22,731 nt of DNA from an uncultured Eubacteriales bacterium (GTDB taxonomy: Bacteria > Bacillota > Clostridia > Christensenellales > CAG-138): contig UQWD01000028.1 of NCBI GenBank assembly GCA_900544555.1, forward strand, positions 1 through 22,731. The letters are read 5' to 3'. Made by a program: the position numbers and the translations under genes. Shown here piece by piece: positions 1 to 7,014 of this stretch. A model generated the notes under the pieces. It saw only the letters and a program-made list of their open reading frames with translations, was not told where the DNA came from and ran no database searches. How positions within the stretch are numbered: position 1 is the stretch's first letter; the number at the start of each line of letters is the position of its first letter.

Positions 1-4
1 AATA

Positions 5-90
5 CCGCTGGCAGACATTCGTGCAGGAACACGAGCTTGTCTGTTCGTAGGGTGACAGACCACCCTCCGCCGGTAAGCCGGACCCAGCGG
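5..90 (+). ncRNA. Possible structured RNA, four-way junction
   Basis: The stretch folds by eye into a compact four-way junction. A 7-bp closing stem (CCGCTGG 5-11 with CCAGCGG 84-90) encloses three hairpins: 12-17 with 38-43 (inner stem 19-23 with 30-34), 49-54 with 61-66, and 70-73 with 78-81. About 28 base pairs fall in 86 nt. The loop ACAGAC (55-60) is also complementary to GTCTGT (39-44), so an alternative pairing exists. I could not match it to a known riboswitch, tRNA, SRP RNA or RNase P consensus. The window begins only 4 bases earlier, so a larger RNA may be cut off, and the strand is uncertain because the fold works on both strands. Confidence 0.3.
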
Positions 91-363
91 CATGAATATA
101 GTTTAGCATACTGTTTTACCGCTTTTCAAGCGGTAGCTTCTGCTTAAATATTTCTGCCGCGCGGTTAATGGTGACTGGTTGGCAGCGGATATTGCCTTTT
201 GTGCGATATGCCGCGTAGGGTTATTGGGGCTATCCCCTCATTTCCTTCGCGGCGTTTTGTTTTAGCGGGGGTTCCGGGTTACGCGTTCGCTCCCCGCTTA
301 AGCGGGGGGCGGGCGTGGTAATCACGGAGCCTTCAACCATATCGCATGGGAGGTTTATATATT
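91..363. other. Gene-free leader region with mutually exclusive hairpins
   Basis: No convincing gene was found. A hairpin TACCGCTT/AAGCGGTA lies near 118-136. Closer to the next gene, AGCGGGG (264-270), CCCCGCTT (292-299) and AAGCGGGG (300-307) can pair in two exclusive ways, with the middle arm shared. This resembles an attenuator, but no T-run follows, so function is speculative. A purine-rich ribosome site GGGAGG (348-353) ends the region. Confidence 0.3.
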
Positions 364-1044
364 ATGTCATTATCACACAGTCAGCCCCGCCCGGCGAACC
401 CGGAGTTTACAATGCCCGTTCAGCCCAACCCGGCTGAATCGGGTTGTTCGATATCCGCTCAGCCTGATTCGGCCGTTTCGGAAACGCCGGAGCGCCGCCA
501 ACACAATTTGCTGATCCAGATTTATAAAAGGTTAACACTGTTGTACGGCGTTTCGCCGTCGCGCCTTCACAGCGCGGCGGCCGCTGCCATCGACGCTTCC
601 TGGCGCGCGGGCGATCCCCGCGAGCGGGAAAGCTTTCGCGCGCTGTTCAATCATGCCATTCCGGATGTGGATAGATATTTTCTCACCCTCTGCCGGTATG
701 CGGATAAGTGGCCTCCGGCTCTGCCGCTGCCGCTTTCCGCGCGCGTCCCATGGGACGTTCCGCTCTATCCAGAAACGTGCCTTTACGGTTCGGATGAATT
801 GTTTGATGTTTTCAAAACCGAAATTGAAGTATATCCCGTTGAGTCCGCGCCCGGCGCTACGCCAGAGCCGAAGGCTTCTCCGCCGCGCGACTTAGAGGTT
901 ACGGATGCGGATGCATCCGATCGCCGCATGTCTGCCTGCCCAAGCGACGCGGAACCTGCCATATTAAATGGTAACGTAAACGAGCCCGGCGTTCCAGCTG
1001 ATCCCCCGGCCTTGCAGCCGCGCGGTTCAAAAAGCGCTAAATAA
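364..1044 (+). CDS. Hypothetical proline-rich protein
   Basis: This 226-residue protein is not recognised. The start at 364 is chosen over the in-frame ATG at 346 because GGGAGG (348-353) sits 10 bases before 364 and overlaps the earlier codon. Residues 1 to about 40 and from about 155 to the end are rich in Pro, Ala, Ser and Glu and look disordered. The middle (about 40-150) looks folded, with Leu/Tyr/Arg-rich helices such as HNLLIQIYKRLTLLYGVSP. No signal peptide, membrane span or cysteine motif is visible. Its codon use resembles the GC-rich core genes. It stands alone, followed by 600 gene-free bases. It could be a lineage-specific cytoplasmic or spore-related protein, but nothing seen supports a specific role. 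Confidence 0.55.
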   Translation: MSLSHSQPRPANPEFTMPVQPNPAESGCSISAQPDSAVSETPERRQHNLLIQIYKRLTLLYGVSPSRLHSAAAAAIDASWRAGDPRERESFRALFNHAIPDVDRYFLTLCRYADKWPPALPLPLSARVPWDVPLYPETCLYGSDELFDVFKTEIEVYPVESAPGATPEPKASPPRDLEVTDADASDRRMSACPSDAEPAILNGNVNEPGVPADPPALQPRGSKSAK

Positions 1045-1065
1045 ATCGACTATTGCTTCCTCCTA

Positions 1066-1151
1066 CCCCGGGGCCGCGTCTCCGCCTTTCCACGGAGATA
1101 AACCGAGCGGATTTCCTCCCTCGCATAACACCTCCCGGCCCGGGTTTTTTA
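1066..1151 (+). repeat. Inverted-ended repeat unit, copy 1
   Basis: This unit begins CCCCGGGGCCG and ends CGGCCCGGG followed by a T-run, so its ends are inverted repeats. The core GATAAACCGAGCGGATT (1097-1113) is shared exactly with the copy at 1501-1577. The shape, a GC palindrome closing on a T-run, could act as a transcription terminator or be a small palindromic intergenic repeat. A third CCCCGGGGCCG at 1203-1213 has the same kind of T/C-rich lead-in but lacks the core. Confidence 0.55.
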
Positions 1152-1500
1152 CGCCGCATACTTCGTACGCGCCGTATAGAAAGCATCCCTTGCTTGCCCC
1201 TGCCCCGGGGCCGTGCCTCAACCTATATCGGAGGAAAGCGGAAAGGATATTTTTGCCCGTATCCTGACGCCCGGTTCCGGGGATTAATTCAAACGTTGCC
1301 GTCAGCCCGAAGGCGGATAAAGAACGCGCCTGTGGTCGGTATGTTTACCGAACCGTAGCCCTCATGCCCGGGCGATACGGAATCCTCAATATTTAAAAAG
1401 TCAGCGTTAAACTAAAGACGCTCCCGGCTTCCATAGGCCGCAGTGTAACAGCCACGCGGTTAGCAGATCGTTAAAATACCTGCTCGCTCTCCTCTTTCCT

Positions 1501-1577
1501 CGGGGCCGTTCCCTCCACGGCGATAAACCGAGCGGATTCCTCCGCTCGAATAATACCTCCCGGCCCCGGGGGTTTTA
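1501..1577 (+). repeat. Inverted-ended repeat unit, copy 2
   Basis: This is the second copy of the unit at 1066-1151. It starts CGGGGCCG, shares the core GATAAACCGAGCGGATT, contains a 7-bp hairpin GAGCGGA/TCCGCTC, and closes with CGGCCCCGG and TTTTA. Differences from copy 1 are scattered substitutions and small indels, consistent with old duplication. The C/T-rich sequence before both copies is similar too. Confidence 0.55.
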
Positions 1578-1632
1578 CTTTAGCGAGAAACCGGGCCTGA
1601 TGGGAATCACCCTTCTAATTCGGTGAATAAGC

Positions 1633-1868
1633 GGGGGACGCTTACGCGTCCCCTCAGCCGGTCAAAAAAACCCGGAGTTGATTCGGAGCCGCATCCCCCA
1701 TAGGCTTTCAACCGAATCTGACGACATGTGCGTCAGATTCTCAATGCCTTGCGCAGCAAGGGTTTCTTTGCACGGGGCGCTGACCGCGCCAATATGCAAG
1801 CGCTCCGTGTTAACTCGAAAAACGTGGCGCAGCCACTTTTTCGATACACTGAGGGGGACGCTTACGCG
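1633..1868. repeat. 16-bp palindromic direct repeats around repeat copy B
   Basis: GGGGGACGCTTACGCG occurs at 1633-1648 and again, in the same orientation, at 1853-1868, just outside the two ends of the 187-bp repeat at 1660-1846. The left copy continues into TCCCC and forms an 8-bp hairpin (GGGGACGC/GCGTCCCC). The arrangement matches that around copy A (11286-11519), although the repeated sequence there is different. Confidence 0.6.
1660..1846 (-). repeat. Hairpin-rich intergenic repeat, copy B
   Basis: This 187-bp element, read on the minus strand, is roughly 85-90% identical by eye to copy A at 11312-11496. Its ends form an inverted repeat of the type tgtcgaaaaa...ttttttgaca. Inside lie a hairpin with arms GAAAAAGTGGC and GCCACGTTTTTC, a GGCGC/GCGCC hairpin, a CTTGC/GCAAG hairpin and a GACG/CGTC hairpin. 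The first could terminate transcription in either direction. Its first end lies 30 bases beyond the stop of the secreted-protein gene at 1876-2235. No transposase is present, so it would be non-autonomous, MITE-like or an RNA-type repeat. Confidence 0.75.
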
Positions 1869-1875
1869 CTGTGAA

Positions 1876-2235
1876 TTAAACTCCGGGATATATTCCAGGG
1901 GTTCTATAACGATCGCAGTATTTGCAGGCATAATAGCCTTGCATCTGCGTTACTTGGATAAAAACATAATCATGCGGGCCGCTGCGGGAAGTTCCCTCCA
2001 CAGAAACGTAAACAAATTTGCCACACCATGAATTTGTACATATATATTTTTGTTCTAATACCGTAGTACATCCATCTGCGTCGGAAGACCATACTTGGGT
2101 TATATACTCATCGGTTGGCTTAAACATACAATAATGGTTTTGCTGCGTTTCTCCCACCGCCATAGCGGATAACGAGAACGAGGCGAAAACAATAACAAGA
2201 ATCGCTGAAACTAAGATTTTTACAATGCGTGACAT
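1876..2235 (-). CDS. Small secreted protein with paired cysteines
   Basis: This 119-residue protein is of unknown family. The start has AAAGGGG 7 bases upstream (2243-2249). Residues 1-26 form a clear signal peptide: basic start MSRIVK, hydrophobic core, and a probable cleavage after SAMA. The mature part carries seven cysteines, including CTNSWC and CKYC pairs, which suggest either disulfides outside the cell or a zinc-ribbon-like fold. Aromatic and Gly/Tyr-rich residues mark the C-terminus (YRTPGIYPGV). The gene stands alone with AT-rich sequence upstream (a weak TTGCCC-17-TTAAAT promoter can be drawn near 2265-2310) and a repeat element directly downstream. The context suggests an accessory, possibly acquired gene. 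Confidence 0.6.
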   Translation of the reverse strand: MSRIVKILVSAILVIVFASFSLSAMAVGETQQNHYCMFKPTDEYITQVWSSDADGCTTVLEQKYICTNSWCGKFVYVSVEGTSRSGPHDYVFIQVTQMQGYYACKYCDRYRTPGIYPGV

Positions 2236-2673
2236 ATTAATACCCCTTTCAAATAAACACTAAATTTAAGTTCTGACTAAACGGACGGGCAACGGGCAAT
2301 ATTTTACCACAATGGAATCACCACCCTAATCTCCTAACATATTATGGTATATTGTGGCATAAATCACGTGTAAAATCAATGATTTTATTACAAAAAGTAA
2401 TAACATTATATCAATACGTATGTAACAGCTAAATGTCATAAAATGTATTTCATTTTAATAGTTGCGCCCTATGCGGGATAAAGAGGATAATGCTTGCGAT
2501 GGCACAACAAAGTTGATGATAAAATCCAAATTTACAGCGATTTCCTCCCATATGCAAGATGTTAATCGAATGAATAGCTGAGCCTTCGCAGCATTGGAGA
2601 GAAGGAGATAGCCGCAATAAAGTAATAAAGCGGCCCCCCTGAGATTGAGGCGGGCCGCTTAAAGCTTCATCGA
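2236..2673. other. AT-rich intergenic region
   Basis: No gene was found. A perfect dyad TAAAATCA-a-TGATTTTA lies at 2371-2387, followed at once by TTAC-AAAAA-GTAA, in a markedly AT-rich stretch (about 2330-2460). These could be operator sites or small hairpins. The right end holds the iorBA terminator. Confidence 0.4.
2621..2660 (-). terminator. Intrinsic terminator of iorBA
   Basis: On the minus strand AAGCGGCC (2660-2653) pairs with GGCCGCTT (2635-2628) and is followed by a T-rich TTATTACT. It sits 14 bases past the iorB stop. Confidence 0.7.
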
Positions 2674-3249
2674 TCAGCGTTCAAAGTCATAACCTTTCAT
2701 AAACGCGTTTTGGTTTATCTGAACAAATTTAGGCTTTACGTTTTTCTCTATCGCGTCCATCCAATCCTCCTTCGCAAAGGGGAGGTAATGGGCCAGAACG
2801 CCTAATAGCACAACGTTCGCAGCGCGGTATGTGCCGCACGCGTGCGCCAGCCCCGTCGCGTCAAGCTCAACCGTTTTGACAGCCTTGCGCACGCGCTCAA
2901 GGCAGTCCGCCGGGTATTGCGCCGCGCCCACGATAACGGGCATGGGGAGTATTTCCTGCGTGTTCACTATCATAACGCCGCCGTCCTTCACGTACGGGAG
3001 CGCTCGCACCGCTTCAAGCGATTCAAACGCCAAAACCACGTCGGCCTGCTCTTGCTCTACGATAGTGGAATATATCCGCTCCTTATCACTCATGCGGACG
3101 TAAGTTACAACGCTCCCCCCGCGCTGGCTCATACCGTGAACCTCGCTCACACGCACGTCGTAATTATTTTTCAGGGCCAGGTAGCCCAATATTTTGCTGG
3201 CAAGGAGCGTACCCTGCCCGCCTACGCCAACGATTACCATGTTGATCAT
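2674..3249 (-). CDS. iorB: Indolepyruvate oxidoreductase subunit beta
   Basis: This is the gamma-type subunit (191 residues) of the two-subunit indolepyruvate:ferredoxin oxidoreductase. The enzyme oxidatively decarboxylates aryl pyruvates from aromatic amino acids to aryl-acetyl-CoA and reduces ferredoxin in the cytoplasm. The N-terminus GVGGQGTLLASKILG and the motif EVHGMSQRGGSVVTYVR are hallmarks of the POR gamma domain as found in IorB. The start at 3249 is preferred because the frame upstream of it lies inside iorA and an AAAGGAGAG site precedes it. It begins 5 bases after the iorA stop, so the two are cotranscribed and probably coupled. Length is normal for the family. The aryl-CoA ligase gene often found with iorAB is not adjacent. 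Confidence 0.92.
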   Translation of the reverse strand: MINMVIVGVGGQGTLLASKILGYLALKNNYDVRVSEVHGMSQRGGSVVTYVRMSDKERIYSTIVEQEQADVVLAFESLEAVRALPYVKDGGVMIVNTQEILPMPVIVGAAQYPADCLERVRKAVKTVELDATGLAHACGTYRAANVVLLGVLAHYLPFAKEDWMDAIEKNVKPKFVQINQNAFMKGYDFER

Positions 3250-3254
3250 ACGGG

Positions 3255-4985
3255 TCACTCTCCTTTCACTTTCAGCGCGCCGAAGGGACATACGTTCGCG
3301 CACATGCCGCAGCCGACGCATTGCGTTGGGTCAACACGCACGCCGGATTCCGTTTTAATGATTGCGGGGCAGCCGATTTTCATGCACAGGCCGCAGTTCC
3401 TGCACGCGCTTTCATCGCAGTTAAACGGTACGCCGGGCTGCTTCACGATAAGCGCGCAGGGTCGGCGGCTGATGACTACGGAAAGCTCATCGCGCGCTGT
3501 CTCTTCCTTAAGCACCTTCTCAAGCTCTTTAACGTTAAACGGATCGACTACGCGCACATGCTCGATGCCCATGGATTCGCAGAGCTTTTCAAGATTTAGC
3601 TGCGGCGCGGGGTTTCCGTAAATATCAAAGCCGGTAGACGGGTTGTGCTGGTGCCCGGTCATGCCGGTAATGGAGTTATCCGCTATAATCACCGTTCCCA
3701 CGGAACGGTTGTACATCATATTCAAAAGCCCCGTGATCCCGCTGTGGCAGAAGGTGGAATCGCCAAGAACCGCAACGGTTTTTTGTGCCTGGGCTGCTCC
3801 GCGCGCCTTTTCCATGCCGTGAGCCATGCCGATGGAAGCGCCCATACAGACGCAGGTATCCACCGCGCCGAGCGGCGGCAGCGCGCCCAGCGTATAGCAG
3901 CCGATGTCGGAACAGACGGTTAGCTTGAGCTTGTTCAGCACGTGGTAAAGCCCCCGGTGCGGGCAGCCGGGGCAAAGCACGGGCGGGCGAACCGGGATGC
4001 CCTGCGTGTTCATGGGCCCGGGCTCCGCCTGGCCCATAAAGCGCGATGCGATTTTACGCACGAATAGCTCGCCCTGAACGCCGGTTTTATCCTTGCCCGA
4101 GCAGGGGATTCCCCAGCTCTTAATCGTTTCCTCATAGAACGGCTCCATATCCTCGATAATGAACAGCTCGTCAACGCCCTCGGCAAATTCGCGTATGAGC
4201 TTTTCAGGCAGGGGATAGGCCATCCCGAGCTTGAGGACGGAGTATTCCGGCATGGCTTCCTTAACATAATTATAAGCCGCGCCCGAGGTGATAACTCCGT
4301 AGCGGCGGTCGTTCCATTCAATGCGGTTGATGGGGAGGGCGTTCGCGTCCTCGCGCAACCGGTTCTCGCGCTCTTCAACCCAAAGGTGCCGTTTTATCAT
4401 GTTCGCGGGCATGGAAATATACTTGCCGGGGTTCTTTACATAATCCCGCAGCCCGGTTTCCTCGCGCTCGCCAAGCTCGACCGGCGTCCTCGCGTGCGCG
4501 ATGCGCGTGGTGAGCCGCACGATTACGGGCGTGTCGTATTTTTCGCTGATTTCATAAGCCAGCTTCATGAAATCCTTGCACTCCTGGCTGTCGGAAGGAT
4601 CCAGACACGGCGCGTGCGACGCTTTGGCGAGCATGCGCGTATCCTGCTCGTTCTGCGAAGAATGCATTCCCGGATCGTCCGCGACTACAACGACCATGCC
4701 CGCGTTAATGCCGGTGTAAGTCGCCGTGAAGAAGGGATCCGCCGCCACGTTGAGGCCCACGTGCTTCATGCACGCCATGCTGCGCGCGCCGGCTACAGCC
4801 GCGCCTAACGCAACCTCTACGGCTACTTTTTCATTAGGAGCCCATTCCGCGTATACATCGGGATAGGTCGCCACGTTTTCGTTGATTTCTGTACTTGGCG
4901 TGCCGGGATACGCGCTGGTTACGCGTACGCCGGCTTCATAAACGCCGCGCGCGATGGCCTCGTTTCCAAGCATGAGCTGTTTCAA
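3255..4985 (-). CDS. iorA: Indolepyruvate oxidoreductase subunit alpha
   Basis: This is the large subunit (576 residues) carrying thiamine diphosphate and two [4Fe-4S] clusters. The N-terminal domain has the 2-oxoacid oxidoreductase motif SAYPGTPSTEI. The middle holds CPGCPHRG and the TPP-binding GDSTFCHSGITGL. The C-terminus has ferredoxin-type cysteines CDESACRNCGLC...GCP and CVGCGMCANVCP. The start is a TTG at 4985 with AGGAGG (4995-5000) 9 bases upstream; it gives MKQLMLGNEAIARG, which fits how the family begins. The longer reading from 5102 has no ribosome site. With iorB it forms the alpha-2 beta-2 complex feeding electrons to ferredoxin. A -10-like TATAAT lies 55 bases upstream. Confidence 0.95.
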   Translation of the reverse strand: MKQLMLGNEAIARGVYEAGVRVTSAYPGTPSTEINENVATYPDVYAEWAPNEKVAVEVALGAAVAGARSMACMKHVGLNVAADPFFTATYTGINAGMVVVVADDPGMHSSQNEQDTRMLAKASHAPCLDPSDSQECKDFMKLAYEISEKYDTPVIVRLTTRIAHARTPVELGEREETGLRDYVKNPGKYISMPANMIKRHLWVEERENRLREDANALPINRIEWNDRRYGVITSGAAYNYVKEAMPEYSVLKLGMAYPLPEKLIREFAEGVDELFIIEDMEPFYEETIKSWGIPCSGKDKTGVQGELFVRKIASRFMGQAEPGPMNTQGIPVRPPVLCPGCPHRGLYHVLNKLKLTVCSDIGCYTLGALPPLGAVDTCVCMGASIGMAHGMEKARGAAQAQKTVAVLGDSTFCHSGITGLLNMMYNRSVGTVIIADNSITGMTGHQHNPSTGFDIYGNPAPQLNLEKLCESMGIEHVRVVDPFNVKELEKVLKEETARDELSVVISRRPCALIVKQPGVPFNCDESACRNCGLCMKIGCPAIIKTESGVRVDPTQCVGCGMCANVCPFGALKVKGE

Positions 4986-5039
4986 TGCTTTCAACCTCCT
5001 GTTTCTCATTCCCGATTCCCGGGATGGTACATCTATTTC

Positions 5040-5045
5040 ATTATA
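5040..5045 (-). promoter_or_regulatory. -10 element of a probable iorA promoter
   Basis: TATAAT on the minus strand lies about 55 bases before the iorA TTG. The -35 region at 17 bp is only a T-run, so this would be a weak or activator-dependent promoter. Confidence 0.4.
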
Positions 5046-5216
5046 GAACACCGCGAGGGGCAAAAAAAGGCGGCTTGAAATATATATAGAATATAACTGC
5101 AAACGGCGCCTGGCCGCATAGGGCGGCAGACACTTGCCTTTACGCCCGGCGTTCTTTTAAAAGAATAATGCCGGCGGACCGTTTTTATGACGGCGGGCAG
5201 CGGATGCGGATTATAT

Positions 5217-5268
5217 AAAACGCGCTGTCCGAAGGCGCTAATGCACTTCGTGACAGCGCGCGTTTTTT
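5217..5268. terminator. Bidirectional intrinsic terminator
   Basis: CGCGCTGTC (5221-5229) pairs with GACAGCGCG (5252-5260), extended by GAAG/CTTC. A T6 run follows on the plus strand (5263-5268) and TTTT on the minus strand (5220-5217). It ends the minus-strand gene that stops at 5281 and isolates it from iorA. Confidence 0.75.
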
Positions 5269-5280
5269 GGGGCGGGCGGC

Positions 5281-6132
5281 TTAGTAAGCCAGCTCACCCG
5301 TAAAACGGCGTATGCCGGTAAGGTTCATATACTGGAGGCTTGTGATTTTCACCACATCGCCGGGCTTGGGCGAGTGGATGAACTTGCCGTTGCCAATATA
5401 TATCCCCACATGGTCGACCGGGGAGTTAAACGCTACCAGGTCGCCGGGGCGTATCTGACTGCGCGGCACGGATTTTCCGGCCTTGGCCTGATCCTTGCTC
5501 ACGCGCGGTATGTTGATGCCTGCGGCCTTGGAGTACACATATTTAGTAAAGCCCGAACAGTCGAACCCTTCCGCGGGGGTGTTCCCGCCGTATTTATAAG
5601 GAAGGCCCAGATAGCTTTGCGACACGTTCAGTATGGCGTTAAGCGATAGAACCTCGGGCTGTATTTTCGCCTGCGTCCTCGAACCGGCGATGCCGTCGGC
5701 GGTCAGGCCGTTCCTCTGCTGGTAACGGCGTACGGCGGCCTCGGTTTTGCTGCCGAACACGCCGTCGGCCTTATCGTTGAGGTACCCAAGGTAAATCAGG
5801 TTACCCTGTAGCTGCTTGACCTGCGCACCCTTGCTTCCGCGCCGCAGAAGCCCGCCTCCGTTGTTCGATTTCGCCACGGAAACGTAATCCTTGCTCACGT
5901 ACCCGCTCTTTTTGTTGACTTCAACCTTGTACCATCCGTTGGTCTCGCCGGTAACTTCCAGCTTATCGCCTTTATGTAAAGAGGCTATCCTCGAATAAGA
6001 GGTGCCCGGGCCCGTTCTCAAATTGAGCGTGTTGGCCGTTACGACGCCTTCGTCCGCCAGCGCAAGAGCCGCGGGTACGGATAAAGCTATCATCAGCGCA
6101 AGCGCCGCGGCAACATTTCTCAGTGTTCTCAT
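5281..6132 (-). CDS. Secreted SH3/PG-binding/NlpC-P60 peptidoglycan hydrolase
   Basis: This exported cell-wall endopeptidase has 283 residues. After a signal peptide ending near ALALA come a bacterial SH3 domain (about 30-87: VVTANTLNLRTGPGTSYSRI), a Gly-rich linker, a peptidoglycan-binding type 1 domain (about 98-155: GSKGAQVKQLQ...DGVFGSKTEAAVRRYQ), and a C-terminal NlpC/P60 domain. The catalytic cysteine is in FDCSGF and the histidine in VDHVGIYIGNG, with a later HSPKPGD. Known members cut D-Glu-diamino-acid bonds in wall peptides. The start at 6132 is preferred over 6138 because GGAG (6142-6145) is 9 bases from it and only 3 from the earlier ATG. The gene is monocistronic. A GGTG/CACC hairpin lies in its AT-rich leader. 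Confidence 0.93.
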   Translation of the reverse strand: MRTLRNVAAALALMIALSVPAALALADEGVVTANTLNLRTGPGTSYSRIASLHKGDKLEVTGETNGWYKVEVNKKSGYVSKDYVSVAKSNNGGGLLRRGSKGAQVKQLQGNLIYLGYLNDKADGVFGSKTEAAVRRYQQRNGLTADGIAGSRTQAKIQPEVLSLNAILNVSQSYLGLPYKYGGNTPAEGFDCSGFTKYVYSKAAGINIPRVSKDQAKAGKSVPRSQIRPGDLVAFNSPVDHVGIYIGNGKFIHSPKPGDVVKITSLQYMNLTGIRRFTGELAY

Positions 6133-6260
6133 TATCATCTTCTCCTTTGTTTATTTGGTGTTTTGCACCACGAGAAATACTATATCATATATTCAGTGAC
6201 AATGAAACACTTTTTTAATTATACATATATTTTCTAAAAAATTGTAAATTTTTTCATTTA

Positions 6261-6491
6261 TTAATGTAAGATACGAACGCTTGAAGCGTCTTCATTTCTT
6301 AGCGCGATTACAGCGCCGCGAATGAGATAAGCCGCCGGGTTTCCCGATGGGCTTTTGAACAGGCACTTTACGCCCGTACCTTCAGTCAGCCCGATATCGA
6401 GAAGCCGCCTTCTCATATTGCCCGAGTTGGTAAGCCCCGACACATATACCATATCGCCCACAGGTACGTTAGATAAATTATCCGATAGCAT
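6261..6491 (-). CDS. feoA: FeoA family protein
   Basis: This small cytoplasmic SH3-like protein (76 residues) is of the FeoA type, normally an accessory of the FeoB ferrous-iron transporter. The pattern GDMVYVSGLTNSGNMRRRLLDIGLTEGTGV, a later SPSGNPAAYLIRG and ALRNEDASSVRI matches FeoA along its whole length. AGGAG (6501-6505) lies 9 bases upstream. No feoB is adjacent: downstream is the P60 gene on the same strand after an AT-rich gap. It is divergent from a DtxR/MntR-type regulator, and the 100-bp shared region holds two dyads, so metal-dependent repression is likely. An AT-rich inverted repeat (AAAAAATT/AATTTTTT, near 6235-6256) may end it. Confidence 0.88.
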   Translation of the reverse strand: MLSDNLSNVPVGDMVYVSGLTNSGNMRRRLLDIGLTEGTGVKCLFKSPSGNPAAYLIRGAVIALRNEDASSVRILH

Positions 6492-6525
6492 ATTACTTTT
6501 CTCCTATTCATAATTTTTAGTCCAG

Positions 6526-6560
6526 GGAAACTGTGTTTCCATATACCAACTATATGTTGG
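6526..6560. promoter_or_regulatory. Two candidate metalloregulator operators
   Basis: Two inverted repeats lie in the 100-bp region between divergent feoA and the DtxR-type gene: GGAAAC-tgt-GTTTCC (6526-6540, perfect) and CCAAC-tatat-GTTGG (6546-6560, perfect). The spacing suits a dimeric regulator. That the neighbouring regulator binds them is inference. Confidence 0.5.
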
Positions 6561-6591
6561 AATAAAAAATGTGTGATAGCGGAGTGATATA

Positions 6592-7014
6592 TTGAGCAAA
6601 TTTCGTACGTTAACCGGTTATGACAGGGAGTCGAGCGAGAATATTACGCGCGCGATGGAGGATTACCTTGAAATGATTTGCCGCGACGCGGAGGATAACG
6701 GCTTTACCAGGGTCAGCCGCCTGGCCCGGCTTTTAAACGTTAAGCCTTCCTCATCCTCAAAAATGGTTGAGAACTTAAAGGAACTCGGCTATATCGAGTT
6801 TGAAAAATACGGAGTGATACGCCCGACAAAAAAGGGCAGCGCGACGGGGGATTATTTGCTGCACAGGCACGAGGTGCTGCACGATTTCCTCTGCCTGGTG
6901 AACGGTACGGACGATGAGCTTGAGCAGGTGGAAAAAATCGAGCACTTTTTTGATAAAAAAACGGTAGATAACCTTGAAAAGCTGACCGTTGAATTGCGGA
7001 ATAAAAGGGATTAG
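6592..7014 (+). CDS. DtxR/MntR-type metal-dependent repressor
   Basis: This 140-residue DNA-binding metal sensor has a winged helix (about 20-80) followed by the dimerisation and metal-binding helices, and lacks the C-terminal SH3-like domain of DtxR and IdeR, as in MntR. All six MntR metal ligands can be aligned: Asp and Glu in MEDYLE, His in HRHEVL, and Glu, Glu and His in VEKIEHFF. Asp at the first ligand position is typical of manganese-sensing MntR, where iron sensors have Met, yet the gene is divergent from feoA. The start is TTG with GGAG (6581-6584) 7 bases upstream. Expected targets are the shared promoter region and metal-uptake genes elsewhere. The metal cannot be settled from sequence. 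Confidence 0.88.
   Translation: MSKFRTLTGYDRESSENITRAMEDYLEMICRDAEDNGFTRVSRLARLLNVKPSSSSKMVENLKELGYIEFEKYGVIRPTKKGSATGDYLLHRHEVLHDFLCLVNGTDDELEQVEKIEHFFDKKTVDNLEKLTVELRNKRD

Larger units (their letters stand above)
1045..1659. other. GC-rich gene-free stretch with repeats
   Basis: No ribosome site or conserved protein was found. A proline/arginine-rich open frame at 1053-1358 is judged a by-product of GC-rich composition. The stretch is mostly made of a repeated unit (1066-1151 and 1501-1577, with a third partial at 1203-1213) separated by unique sequence. Confidence 0.5.

Noticed and set aside
1..92. Cobalamin, T-box, SAM or RNase P assignment for the left-edge RNA fold
   Set aside because: Only short look-alike strings (such as AATACC or GGTAAGCC) match; the conserved cores of these classes are not present in order.
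1053..1358. 101-residue proline/arginine-rich open frame
   Set aside because: No ribosome site, composition follows GC-rich repeats, and it spans the palindromic unit.
1662..1931. Open frame on the minus strand across repeat copy B with a similar peptide across copy A (SKKWLRHVFRVNT...)
   Set aside because: The similarity comes from the DNA repeat. Both strands are open, no ribosome site precedes it, starts lie in unrelated flanks, and copy C has a 2-base insertion that breaks the frame.
2842..3621. 259-residue plus-strand frame opposite iorBA
   Set aside because: It is a shadow of two confidently identified minus-strand genes.
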